Assembly (NCBI GenBank): GCA_000310025.1
Contig: FN649759.1
Span: 675,170-739,169 of the forward strand
DNA: 64,000 nucleotides
Source of the DNA: Ectocarpus siliculosus
Lineage: Eukaryota; Sar; Phaeophyceae; Ectocarpales; Ectocarpaceae
Direction: 5' to 3'
Positions 45,316-57,226 of this stretch are shown here, one piece after another. The notes under the pieces are model-generated. The model worked only from the letters and a program-made list of their open reading frames with translations. It ran no database searches and was not told the origin of the DNA. A program made the position numbers and the translations under genes. How positions within the stretch are numbered: position 1 is the stretch's first letter; every line of letters begins with the position of its first letter.

Positions 45316-47029
45316 ACACCACATCACGGAGCGTGAAGGGGGCGGCTAAGCTTTTCTCACCCCCCGACCCCGGCTTTGCAGCATATATGCGAGGTCAATG
45401 GTCTAACCAGTGTTAAGAGTTGAGATTGCGTCGGAGTTTTTTTGCACTGGGCGTCGATATCGTGAACGCTGTAGGCCATGGCTTGGCTAACCCAAAGCAG
45501 GAACGAGTAGTTGTGGTGCTCAGCTATCGTTTGGTGTGAAAAACGTGTGGATGCTGGCTGCGTGCGACTTCTTTGGTCCAAAAGTGTAGTGTTTTTTAGA
45601 TAGCATGATGCGGAAAGAGAGAATCAGGCGTCCCTCTGTGGCGGGGATACCTCACACGCAGCCCCCTCCCCACAACCACCGGTCAGAGCAGACCTCCCAC
45701 AACGCGTCTCTGAGGCCCACACAGTCCAACATTCGCCATCGAAAAAGCACGACGCGTGCCTGTACATGCACCTCAGTGGTACTAGAGGTCGTGTCACGTC
45801 GCGTTTTGTCGATGCGGGTGTGTTGTAGTGCCCCGACGGCCGACCTACCCCGGAGCTTCAACCGATCCAACCCCTGTGTAATTGATTGACGGCGTGGCCG
45901 TAGTGGGGAGGCCGGTTTGGACTGACAACTGCTGGCGATACAACAAGCCAAGGTTGCGGTCTTTCTAGAGCACCCGCCAGAACTCCCGATGGAGGTCTGT
46001 GGATGGAGAAATTCAGAGATTTTCCCACCGCGGGTTTCATCTGACACAGAGAGTGTAGGCCTGTCGCGGTGTCGCGTGGCGGCGGGATATTTGAACTTCT
46101 GCGTTCTACGTAAAATCTCATGTGCTTCATTTTCCATTATCATATTTGGCAACACCGATCTCTATTGGGGAGGGTCGAATCGCGACCCCCCAAGTGGATG
46201 ACATGCTTTGGTATCACCAATAAGGAGCAGCCGTCATGTGCCTTCCTTCGTTGGCTCTGCTCTGTGGCGAGGTGCCCGGTCTCTTTCCGCGCAAGGGTGT
46301 CCTCCGTTGTAAACTCCAGTCGTTTTATGGAAAACTGTGAGGCGTTGCTAAATTCGGGGTTCGTGTACCCGGCCAACAAAAAAATGCGGCGCAATCTAAA
46401 CTCCTAACGCTGTAACAACAACGGCATGCGGCTATGAACACACCGTAACCCCCTCGGTGTTTGCCATCGGGATTGGGTTTTCGTCGCTTGGCAACGACGT
46501 AGTAAAACAAGCCAATTCACTTCGTGAACTCGGCAACCAGGTTACCGTTTTTTTTTTTTTTTACCTCTGTTTTTCTTTTTTGGCGGTAACCTTAATGGTG
46601 GTCGAGTAGATCATGTTGTGCGGGGTGGAGAACGCTCACCCCGCGCAAGGGGGAAGATATCACCACGTTGTGTTAAAATGGTCATGCATCCTCGAGGCAG
46701 TTACACAGTGCTTACAGCTGTCTCTGGAAGTGAAAGCACCAGAAAATAAACTAAGTCATACGCAGCTGTCATCCGTACGCAAGGGAGTAAGCACAAGATG
46801 CCGAACACCCTTAGCAGGATGCAGCTCACCCTTCATGCGACTCGCCAAATACCTCACGGCGCTTCGCGCTTGGTGATGTGAGAGCCTAGTCCGGTGAGAA
46901 CCTGGCGTGCTCCGTCCCGGCTTTGTAGGGATGAGAGGTCAATGGTCTAACGACTACGGCATGCACGACTATGAGTACACCCCCCCCCCCCCTTGCCTTG
47001 CCCCCCGCGAAAGTCAGACTGCACAGCAC
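45316..47029. other. intergenic, nothing supported
   Basis: Contains a T-run at 46548-46562, a C-run at about 46979, and two copies of a ~25-base segment (GAGGTCAATGGTCTAAC preceded by CGGCTTTG) at about 45370-45407 and 46917-46954. No convincing coding exon. Confidence 0.45.
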
Positions 47030-50000
47030 TCACCAATCCCACCCCTGGTTCCCTCCGTTCCCTTGTCGGGACAGAACCCCCAACGGTAACCCATCCATCG
47101 TGATCTCTTCCTCACTCAAGAAACCGGTTTCAGAGCCAACCGCGGCCTCCACAAGGTCCTGTAGCCTCCCGCCGTCCACGGCTTTGGAGACCCTCGACTT
47201 CGCGAACTCCGACATCGGGGGTGGCGGCTGCCGAGACCGCCTCTCCCCGATCTCCGAAGCCTCCTGCGTGTGACGCGTTACCATTATTTCAGGCGCTTTG
47301 TGTGGGCTGTCTGTGACGATGCTGGTCGATTCGCGTGGAATTTTGTACCGGTGCTATGGTCGGGGTACGGGGGATGGTTCTTGGTATATACTGTATCGCG
47401 ATGCTTCGCCTTCATCCACCCGCTCGTGATCAGGGAGGTTTTCCGAAGCTTCCTACGATGCGTCTCCTACCATGTTTTGCTGCAACCATAATCTTGCTAC
47501 AACTGTGGTGGCACCAGGCATAAACAATCGGTCACGAGGGCCGTCCGAGAAATCCACCGTCTTCGAGGAGGCCACCATCCACCCAAAGCTGCGCGATTTC
47601 GCCATTCCAAAACGGCTGCCTCGAAAGGTAAGGCGACACCTCAAACCGTATCTGGCTTGCCCTTCCAAGGGCATCACTACGTGAGTCTGGCAAAGATATA
47701 TCTCGAAGCCTACTCAGTGGCCAACTCACCACTCGTGACTCTGTCGCCAGCGGCGGCGGCTACTGTGTATAGTGTTCTACCACATTGGCGGGGACTCTTT
47801 TTGATGGATCAACCTCGCAAGGGCCGCGTCTGTACTGAACCTCAATCATTGTCCAATGCTTTTGAACGAATTCTATATTGTTCTCGATAACTCGTGACCA
47901 TGAACACCGCCTGCGCTCGGAAGTGTAGAGTGCCTCTCAACACACGACTGCAGCCACCGTACTCAACGTCCGAAGAGCTGTCTGTATACACACACACCTC
48001 TTCTGAGTCCCTCTGCAACTACCTTTGAAATACACTGTTATCCTGTCTCACCGTCTGTGCCAAACGTCGCAGCTCCTTCACCGAGAGTACAGCGGAAGCC
48101 CCAAAAGCCGTGTCCAAACCGCGCAGCACCTTATCCATCAATAAACTATTCTGAAGAATCTGAACCCGGGGGAGGTCGACACAGGCAGGCATGCAGGAAG
48201 AGGCACAGGGGGGTCGCACATTAGCAAATACGGAGTAAATGGCAGATTGAACCCATACATCGGACCCACGCGACTAAAGGGTGGTCAGCAAGCGTACAAG
48301 TAGGAGAGTTGAGACTCTTTCAAGTCCAAGACCACTTCTGAAACCGTATCCATACATCGTGACCAGACGAAGTGCCAACGAAAACACCACGCCTTTGGCC
48401 AATACACAAAACACCAAACCACCGTGCCAGGTTCAATAGGGGTCAGCTTCACCCGGCTCTACGAAATCACAAGTAACGATGCCTTCGACGTGTTCCTTCC
48501 CGTAATACCGATGCCCTCTCCGCAAAGAAACTCCTAAACCCCTCCGTACGTTGCGCTCATTTTGATGTCCACCAATCGAATGGCAAATAACCAAAACATG
48601 CTTACAGGACACGGGTATCCGAATACTCGCCATTAACGCTACTCTGTCCTCAAAACACGTTCGATGTCCGCAAGAGGAGGCAACCAGCGAAAATATGAAG
48701 CAGCACGTCACGATATCATGTTGAGAAAGGGCGAACTGCGTTGCGCAAAATATCTCCCGAAAAACACGTGTGCTAAGACGATGGGTTTCTCCGTTTGAAT
48801 CCGAGCTCCCGGGGCGGCAGTACGGGGAAATGGCGGCGGTTCGGTCTCCTAGATGATGTCGAACCAAATTGCTGGAAAATGATTACCAACGAAGCGTGCT
48901 CGAACACAGCACCAAGAACAGACCTGCCGAAATCCGAGACGAAAATATTACAGCAGTCCGAATGAAAAATCCTACGCGCAGAAATTCACGTACACCCACT
49001 CACCTCGTCTTCGAGCGTTCTTATTCTCCGTTCCATCGCAGCGCGGTTGAGAGCCCCTTCCTGGCCGTTTGGTGAATCGCACAGGATTGAAGAATGCCTG
49101 TCCAAAGCCAGTATAGGACAAACCGAAACACAAGGTACCGACGAAGAGTGTTCTTGTTGTTCTTGTGAAGCTGTCGCCGGGATTTGGACGGCAAAAAACA
49201 CGTCGAAACAAAACAAACCGCCTGCCGTACGCCTGCTGCACACAGCCTACCCACACGACTGTTTGTGCGCCATGTCGAATGGAAATGCTCGCCAATGCCA
49301 CGTGACAAAAAAAACGATTCAACGACACCACCTGTGCGTGTTCGTCGTAACGAAAACGTGATCAGATCGCCCGTGTGTGTGTGTTTGTCCATCTACTCTG
49401 GCGTCAGCCCAATCTCGTTATAGAACATATTTACGTGTGAGCCGGGGCCACGCAGGAGAAAGGCCACACGGGGACTGTAATTTTTCTTACGGCGAAGAAG
49501 ACCACACCTGCCAGACTTGAGTGCGAAACACATTCCACAGCATGCAAAGATTGACGATATCACCTAAGGAGCCAAAGCCTATGGAGCCAAAGCGATAGCC
49601 CAATGCCACCTTCAGCAAAGCACGAGTCCGGTCTACAACAAGCCGTACGTGGAACACTGGGATTAGTGGTGTGATGGTGGGAATAGAGGTGTTGCATGCA
49701 ACAATCACCGTCGCTCTTGTCTGCTTGCACAGTTTTCGGGGGAAACACTTGAAATACTGCTCTCGGAGCGCCTGGGTTGAAATACCACTATTAATAGGAC
49801 AAGCCTCTGGTGTGCCGGAGGGGGCACGTGAGCGTCACAGGTGTTCGAGGGGACACATGTGTCGTTGCTACCTCCCCCTCCCTCCCTTGACTAATTCCCC
49901 TTGTCTCCGGAACAACGGCCATGCGGAAGTTCGTTGTAGCCGTATAGTACGCAAAGCTGTGCCCTAAAACAGGAGTCAGAGGGAAATAGTCAAGAAGGGA

Positions 50001-51162
50001 TATATCTTGCTTCAGCAAAACAGAAAACGCTCTGCCTGCGACGTGTACCCCCGCGGAAGCCCCCACAGCACAAGGGGCCCAGTGGTTGATGCCCTTAGGT
50101 GGGGGGGTAGTCTACATCAGTCGTGTAGCGTCAAAGGAATTCAACAGCACGGCCTGGAAAACAAGACGCACGGTAACTGTGATGCAACTCTCAGAAATGC
50201 TATTTCATAACCTTCGCCCAACTGCTGTATGGTGTTGGGAGTACTTGGTGTACAAGACCGCCTCTATTCTGAGCGCCTTCGTTGGATGCGGTATTGTGAA
50301 GGCGTTGCCGAGTCTGTAACTATCAATTGAAGACAGCTTGGGCGTCTGTGTTTCTCTACCGAGGCCTCAGCCACACACGCCACACGCCAACCACAGCGTA
50401 CAACAGCCGGTGTACCACTGTTCCAACATAGGGCACTGCTTTACGCCGCTGGGGGACCGAAACTGGCCCACCCCTGCCTCGCCACCACAGGTGACACAAG
50501 ATACCACCCTCCCCCCCGTTTGGACTGTTTTCAAAGCTCCAGCCAGTTCTCCACACAGCAAAAAAGAGTGGCAATGCAGAAAATGTCGGCATTGGAGCCA
50601 TCTCGTGAACCACATTTCGAGAACGTATCGCTATGGAATAATCGAGCTCGCAAAATCGGTCCAGGGGGTGTGATATCTTGTGTCACCTACGGCATAGTCT
50701 CGCACGACAGGGGTGTTGAGGAGACAAGGCTCCGCACTGGCTCCACATATCTGATCTCCTCTAAACACTTGCTTGCATCAATAGTAGTTGATGCTCTGCA
50801 TACAAGGGTGAAGGGTGGCAGAGCACAGATACGCATACTCCCATCATAGGCATGTCTGTCAAAGCACCGGAGGATGGTGTGCACGAGACCTCAGCCGCCC
50901 CGTAGTGCTGTTCAAGCGTGGAGGAGAAGGAAGGCCGTTACCAGTCCACCGCAAGACTCTTTCTTCCATCTGTGTTGCAGGCTGTACTCTACACACCGCA
51001 AGCTGGATTGTCATTTTCGCCATAGCAGCACACACACCCCACACGGTGGCCTCACCTCATATTGAGGGCAACGACGAAGACGACCAGCAGCCCGAGGGCA
51101 AGGACAGGCGTCAAGGAGATCAACGATTTTCGCAGCAGACGTGGACTCGACGATCTCCGCAT
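47030..51162 (-). CDS. unknown multi-exon gene(s), possible type II membrane protein
   Basis: Several convincing minus-strand exons, joined here only tentatively. 51056-51162: MRRSSSPRLLRKSLISLTPV followed by a Leu/Val-rich segment, then donor GTGAGG, phase 2. A basic N-terminus and one hydrophobic stretch is a classic signal anchor. 49004-49060: EGALNRAAMERRIRTLEDE, coiled-coil-like, bounded by GGCCAG and GTGAGT. 48052-48159: ILQNSLLMDKVLRG, DTAFGASAVLSV, KELRRLAQT, bounded by GTTCAG and GTGAGA. 47030-47263: EASEIGERRSRQPPPPMSEF onward to a stop. The last three are phase-compatible. Other exons must be missing, for example around 49560-49655 (HVRLVVDRTRALLKVALGYR). It may be two genes. Function not recognised. 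A solo LTR and a MITE lie in the 49.1-51.0 kb interval. Confidence 0.38.
47527..47629 (+). CDS. isolated exon-like segment, unassigned
   Basis: Plus-strand stretch reading RPSEKSTVFEEATIHPKLRD and FAIPKRLPRK before a strong donor-like GTAAGG at 47630. Composition and donor look exonic, but no partner exon or family was found, and it lies opposite the minus-strand gene proposed here. Confidence 0.22.
50233..50428 (+). mobile_element. solo LTR, diverged relative of the copia LTR
   Basis: Begins TGTTGGGAGTAC and ends TTCCAACA. It aligns end to end with the reverse complement of the copia LTR at 30932-31169, best at GCGGTATTGTGAAGGCGTTG and TTGGGCGTCTGTG. No internal element follows. Flanks TATGG (50228-50232) and TAGGG (50429-50433) look like a target duplication with one change. 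This is the expected scar of LTR-LTR recombination of an older insertion. Confidence 0.8.
50483..50694. mobile_element. MITE with ~45-base inverted termini, copy 2
   Basis: About 212 bases. Left end GGTGACACAAGATACCACCC is mirrored by GGGTGTGATATCTTGTGTCACC at the right. The interior matches the copy at 62379-62599 (ATGTCGGCATTG, GAACGTATCG, AATAATCGAGCT). No coding capacity, so it depends on transposase elsewhere. No clear target duplication at this copy. Confidence 0.7.
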
Positions 51163-53839
51163 GGTCTTTTGTATTTGTCTTTTGGTCCTCCTCACAGCAG
51201 CAGTGTATCCGCGGTCACCCGTCTCTTCCTAGTTCTCTGCTTCTCTCGCCACCGCCCGGGGAAGGCCTTGCCGACTCCCACACACCCTCGCTCCCGCCCT
51301 CTGTGCACTGAACGCAATCCCCACGGCGACAGGATATCGATATGCAATCGCAGACTCACTTGACGAACACTGGAGGGAGCTCCGACGATTTGTGCTACTC
51401 CCTCGAAAAACATGATTCGTATTCACGGAGCCCCTGCCTCTATTTTTTCGTGTCATGCGAATAATATGGAAGGGGTACGACGCTGCCCCTCCCAATCGCG
51501 TCTGAGCCGCACACGTCAAGGTCAGTTTTTACTGGTGCATCGCCGGGCTGCAGCCCGTGCCTCATGCTTGGTTTGATCGAAAAAAGAGTTGGTCGTTGCA
51601 GACTGGTTTGTATTTTTGAATCTTGACTCTTTTACGAGTTGTGGTCGACAGTCGGCAACAGCAGCAGCCCGGGGGCCGGAGCCAGCATCAGAACACGTTC
51701 CGCTCTCTCTTGCTCTCGTGTGGGTGACAGGAACTGTTCGAAAAATAGCAGTGCGTGGGCGGGCGAAGGAGCAGCGGGACGGAGAGCTCTTATAGGACCC
51801 AGGGACAGGCTGAAGGGCTTGGAGAACGTGTGGAAAGCTAGATAGCGCCAAGCACGAAATAGGTGAAAGCTCCTACTGGAAGTTTTCTGGTTTGTCTCTT
51901 GTCTGGATGTTGCAAGACTCCACCGCATCCCGTTCGGCTGTGGGTATATCTCGAATGGGTAGTCTTTCTGTGTGTGTTTTTATTATTCCTTAATCCCCCG
52001 TATCAAAAAGCCAACCCGACCAGTCAGTCAGGTGAGATCAGGTGCCGGTGAGACGCCTTATTTACTGGTTCTGGCGCCGCTCCACTCTCTCCATTAAGGT
52101 GGTAGCGGTGCTGCTGCTGTCATGCACACCCCGCGGGAGGCACGCCTCGGAGTGCATCTCCTGGTTGCCCGTGGAGTCTTCGAAAGCCAAAACTCTCCAG
52201 ATGTGTTACTTAGTATCGGGTGCTGCTGTAGCATGATGAGGGCAGGAAAGTCGGTCACCCTTTTGCCAAGCAGTGAGTCCCCTGGCCACAGAACATTTGG
52301 TGATGACCCGAGGACAAAGTTCGCATCCCTTTCAGCAAATGATTGTCTTTCGCAGCACATTGCCGCGGGAATGTTGTGTTGGGACACAAACATGTATTTC
52401 GACCTCGTGATCCACACAGGTGACACGGATGCAGTACAATGTATTGAATGCATAGCGAGCCCGCGCTCCTGGAATTTCCCAGTTTCCATGCAGTTGCATG
52501 GTTGCCGCCGAGCAGCAGCCGGAACATCGGTAGTGCTGCTTCAACTTGCGACGAACGGCTCGAGAACAGAAGGCAATACAAAAGCCGCGCGTACGTTAGA
52601 TACGAGATAGGCACGAGAACTGGTACGCGGCAAACATGCGCATGCAGTGAAAATCTTCAATTGAACAGAGGCAACATAACAAGAGTTCATTATTTTTCCG
52701 AATATATGTGCCCAAGTCCATTTTTTTCTGAAGACTTCATGCCGTAGAGACTTCGAACGCGTCCCTTTGATTCGGGTATTCGGGTACACTATAATATCTC
52801 AAACGCGTAAATAGTGTGTTACTGGCTAGTCTTAAGATTCCTACCTCCATCACGGCTGGCCAGTTAATTAAGTGATTTGCAAGGCACTCCGGCACAGCTC
52901 GTTTTTCAGTTCCCGTAATTTTTGTTATCCCCCATTGCGTTTGAATAGTATCTGGGTCCATTATTTCATTCTCCCTCCCTCGGGGTCGCCTGTGTTCGCT
53001 GCATTTCACAACTTCGTTTTACCCGAATGTCGTGTGGCCTACTCACCTTATCTTCAGTCAAAAGAAGACACCGGCTATCAGGGAGAAACGTTTGACCAAG
53101 CGTCGGTTCAACGTGTTGTGTGCCCTTTCTTATCAGCATCGACTGCACTAGCCGGCTGACCAATCAAAATGCATCAGTCCAGGGCGGCTGAAACAAAAAT
53201 CCTTCTAAAGGCCATCCTCTGGAACCCCATGATAGAGCGTCGTGGGGAGGGAACCTGCTCTCCGGACCAAAGGGCAGGGACGGTATCAAAGGAACAAACT
53301 GAGTTTGTGTGTCCAACGCCTCACACACATCGTGGCGCGTAAGACGGCGAGCAACAACGAACGTGACACTGTTCTGCAACCAATGACAAAATTGTATCCG
53401 CGGGTACACCATACAACCGAGGCGTTCAGCTGAGACTCTAAGCTTCTTCACCACCCCCTCCCCCAAATGCATCGAATGACGGCTGATGTTCTCCTTCCCT
53501 ACCCCGCTTCCTGCGCAACTTTGCCTCACGACCGACACCTGCCCTTGGTTGCTGTACAGCCGAGGACCGTCCGGTTGACATCGGAAACTTCGCAATAGCA
53601 GCAGCTTCAGCAGCAGCAGCGGCGGCGGCAGACCCACGTGGATTCCGAACCGCAACAAGCCAAGTCGTTCGAGGGCGGAGGACCTCCTAGAGAAAAACGA
53701 GTCATTTTCGTCCGTCTGACTGCGGTGCTCTTTCACCGGGTGGTTTTGCCTGTCTTGTCTTCGTCGAACAGCACCCGCGGATATTTGGAAGCCGGAAAGA
53801 AGGCCCGGTTGAGCGAAAGCGGCGGAAGCGGCGGCGGGA
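51163..53839. other. intergenic, no gene recognised
   Basis: 2.7 kb between the minus-strand signal-anchor exon and the fusion gene. A 162-codon plus-strand frame at 52122-52610 is the longest, but it is Cys/Ser/Arg-rich, overlaps an equally open minus frame and shows no motif. Likely holds divergent promoters at both ends; no specific element seen. Confidence 0.45.
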
Positions 53840-56800
53840 ATGGCATCGCCTGCGGTGGCATCGACGGCGTCGACTGGGTGCCAACAACAGGGCAGGAGGC
53901 GGAAGCCGAAGGTCGTGTTCCACGTTACTGGTTTCGGGGTGTTCAATGGTGTAGCCGACAACCCGACCACGCACCTCGTGAACGATCTGGAGGGAGAGCT
54001 GGAAGCTCGCCGCCGCGGCGGCGGCGGCGGTGGCGGCGACTGCAAGGGGGGACAGCGGATTGGAAAGACGGGGCAGACCGGGGGGTCTGAACCTCCAGCC
54101 TTGGACGGGGATGACGGGGAAGAGGACTTCGAAGTCCGGTCGTGCACGGTGCTCCATGTCTCGGCCGAGGTGGGCGGTCGCCAGCTCAGGGAGCTTCACG
54201 CCGCGAGCTCGGCCTCCTCGAGGGGGGGCGGCGGGAGGGAAGCGGTGTTGAACGGTGACCCTGCTGCTTCGGCGGATGGCGGTACCGGGGGTCTCGGAAA
54301 CGCGAGCGTTGCCGCCGCGGACGGGTGCGGTGGTGGCAGTGGCGAGGGAGGTAAGAGCGCCGACGAAGGGGGCGGCCCCGGCTGCGCGAACACCGAGCAA
54401 GGCGATGCGACCACCGGCGGCAACGCCACCGCCGTCAACGGCGATAACGACGAAAAAGAGGGCAAGGATAACGAAGATGATGACAGCGGCGCCACGGTCT
54501 TCGTGCACTGCGGGGTTAACGGCGGGTCCAAGAGGTTCGCGCTGGAGACCCAGGGGTTCAACGAAGCTACCTTTCGCGTCCCGGACGAGCAGGGATACCG
54601 CCCCTCCTTCGCCCCCGTGGAGCAGGACAACCCCTTCACGGAACACTGTCGAGTCACCACCGTACCCGTCGCCGACGTCCTCGCGCGCCTCGAGAGATCG
54701 GGCTGGGGGCGGGAGTACGTCGAGGAGTCTAAGGACGCGGGCCGGTTCGTGTGCAACTACGTCTACTACTCCTCGCTCGGTCTTTGCGAACGGTCTGGGG
54801 GACGGGCGCCGGCGGCGGCGCCCGGGAAAGGTGGAGCAGAAGAAGTCGCGGGACCTTCGGGAGAGGGTGGGGAAGTAAAGGACGCCTTTTGTTTTAGCGG
54901 AGATAGTGTCAGCGAGGTCGCTGCTGGAGCAGCCACGGGACCCGGTGAGCGCCGCAGCCTGGATTCGGGTAATGGGGCAAAGGACGCCTTCTGCTTCAGC
55001 GGCGACGGCGGCGGTGAGGTCGCTGCCAGAACGGCGGGAGCCCCTCCGGCTCCGAGCGGGCGCCACAGCCTTTTCATCCACGTACCTCCGTTCGAAGCCA
55101 TCCCTAAGGAGAAGCAGCTCGCGTTGCTTGTGGCATGCCTCTCGGCGATCGCGTCGTCCCTGGCGTCGCCGCCGCCGCCAGTACCCCGAGAGTCCGGTGG
55201 CAACAACGGTCTTCTCGGCGGCACCCCCGCCGTTGCTCCAGCGGCAGCATCATCGCCGCCCCCGCCGCTCTCGCTGTCGACGTATGAGGCAGCGGTTCTA
55301 GCGGCCGAGCCAGAGGCGTGTTCGCCGGACCCTCCCGCCCCGCTCCCCTCCCCAGACAACGCCGCTAAGAGCAGCAGCGGCGGCGGTGTTGAATCGGCGG
55401 TGCCCCCGAGTTCGACCGGACGGGAGTCGTCAATATGGGAACGGACGGCTCGAGAGCAAGGGAGCGAGAGTCAAGGCGGAGTCGCGCTTGAGAATGGTGG
55501 GGGTAACATGGGGCGGGAGAAGCTGGTTCAGTTTGCGCTGGATGGCCTTGCGGACAACCAAGCGGAAGGTCGTGTGGGAAACCGTGGCGGGGGTGGGGAC
55601 AAAATCTACCCGGAAGGAACCGGAGGGCACAGCGGCAGCGGTGAAGGTCAGGCGGGCGAACTCAACGACGAGGAGGAGGAGGGGCAGGAAGAGGGAGAGA
55701 CGCTGGCTGACGCGACCCGCCGTAGGCTCATCGAGGCCGGCTTCGACGGGCTCGACGTCGACGCGGCCATGGCCACCACGGGCAGCGACAACACCGACGT
55801 CAACATGGAGTTCCTGCTCGACATCACCCCGCTTCTTCCTCGCGGGGCCCCCTCCGACGCGGGCGGGCTCTACCCGAGGGAGTTCGCCACCAACGAGCCT
55901 GCGACCGGTAGACCCGCCGGCGGCAGCGGCGGCGTTGGTGCCGACGGCGAACGTGGCAGGGGCGAAACAACGTCGCATCACCGGCGCCGCGGCAGCGGTA
56001 GCTTGGGAGCGAATCGGTCCAAGGGCAGGGGCGGGGTCTCGCCCGCGGGGATGGGAGGCGTGTCTCCGAAGTGGATAGGGGACGTTTCGCCCGCCCGTGA
56101 CGGCGTGGACAGGGTCCCCAGCGGCTTTGGAGGGTCCACGAAGTCGTCGTCCGGCGGGGGCGGGGGATTGCTCAGCAGGCTCCGGCGCGGCCACCGCAAG
56201 CCACCGAGCGCCGCTTCGGCGGCGAGCGAGGTCACCGCCGAGGATGACGCTGGAGAACGCTCGTCCGAGCAGAGAGCGTTGTCGTCGTCCTCCTCCTCGG
56301 CGTCGTCACGGCTGGTACCCTCCTCCTCCGCCACGTCGCCCCCGCCGCAGCCCAACCGGCGCGCCGCCGCGCACGTCATCCGTTCTCACAGCCCGCCCCC
56401 GGTGCGAAGCATCGGGGCAGGGAACGGGTTCCGCGACGAGCGGAAACGGAGGGGATCGGGGTCGAGAGCGAGCGCGTTTTCAGCGGCCGCCGGGTGGGGG
56501 GAAACGTCCCTGTCGGGCCCTAACCTCACGCTGGCGCTGCTGGTGCGGCTGGACCTTGGAATGTCGCCCGGGACACTAGCGGCGCAGTGCGCGAAGGCAG
56601 CGCTGGCGGCGGCTAGGAAGGCGGAGGGCAGCGGACGGTCCGACACCCTTGCCGTGTGGAGGGAGGCCGGGGAGTCGATGATTGTCCTTGGAGCGGAGGA
56701 TGCCGCGAACCTGGACGCAATTCTTGTGGTGAGAGCGGTGGTGAAACGTCGTGTTTATTAGTGCGTTAGGAACAGGAGTTGATACGCGCGTGATTGGTGT

Positions 56801-57226
56801 ACGCGATGAACAGCTCCAAGACAGGTTGACAAGCTCTTGCGGGGTGGTGAGCCCCCCCCCCCGCCCCCCCCCGCCCATGTAGGAACGCTTGGTCGTCGGT
56901 GATCGGTCCTGTGGGAACATTGCTCCGTCCCCTCGTGGACGCGTGGTCAACGGTCTACCCTCCAAGGCACGCAAAACATAAGAGCACGCCCCCTCATGTG
57001 TTCCCGTGCCCCCCACGCCTGTCTTCTTGTCATCCTCCCGATGGACTGCGCGCACGCGCTGCTGATGCAGTTCGGAGCTTCATCTCACCTGCCCATCACC
57101 ATGGTCCGAGACAAGCAAGCGGCATGGGTGGGGAACGTGCGGGCGGACACGTGCACGGTTGCGGCGATAGGCCCGGCGCCCATATCGTCCCTTCGCACCA
57201 TCGCCGGAGGCCTGCGTGTGCTGTAG
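53840..57226 (+). CDS. pyroglutamyl-peptidase I / UBA-like / Pth2 fusion protein (1014 aa)
   Basis: Exon 1 is 53840-56728, exon 2 is 57071-57226; the 342-base GT..AG intron is in phase 0. N-terminal part is a C15 pyroglutamyl peptidase, removing N-terminal pyroglutamate: FHVTGFGVFNGVADNPT (27-43), catalytic Glu236 in FALETQGF, Cys305 in DAGRFVCNYVYYSSL, His414 in LFIHVPPF. Long Gly/Ala/Ser-rich insertions separate the blocks. Between Cys and His a ~34-residue segment with KDAFCFSGD is present twice (347 and 381). Residues 622-665 (RRRLIEAGFDG to FLLDI) look like a ubiquitin-associated domain. Residues 893-1014 are Pth2: LALLVRLDLGMSPGTLAAQC, MIVLGAEDAANLDAILV, then exon 2 LPITMVRD and VAAIGPAPISSL. 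Pth2 normally frees tRNA from peptidyl-tRNA, but the DAGRTQ motif reads RDKQAAW and the AQCxHA His is Lys, so activity is doubtful. Codons are strongly GC-rich. Confidence 0.87.
56729..57070 (+). other. intron of the fusion gene
   Basis: GTGAGA donor and ATGCAG acceptor. Removing it restores the exact Pth2 spacing (21 residues between the NLDAI Asn and the conserved Asp, as in other Pth2 proteins). Contains a C-run at 56852-56875. Confidence 0.8.

Noticed and set aside
50815-51363. 182-codon plus-strand open frame
   Set aside because: It overlaps a convincing minus-strand signal-anchor exon with donor, and its own composition (His/Ser/Arg/Pro-rich) shows no domain.
53702-55081. Long minus-strand open frame (about 459 codons) opposite the fusion gene
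   Set aside because: It is a shadow of the GC-rich exon. The plus strand carries conserved enzyme motifs; this frame is Arg/Ala/Pro noise. The same applies to 53164-54147, 54196-54756, 54766-55359 and 55430-56194.
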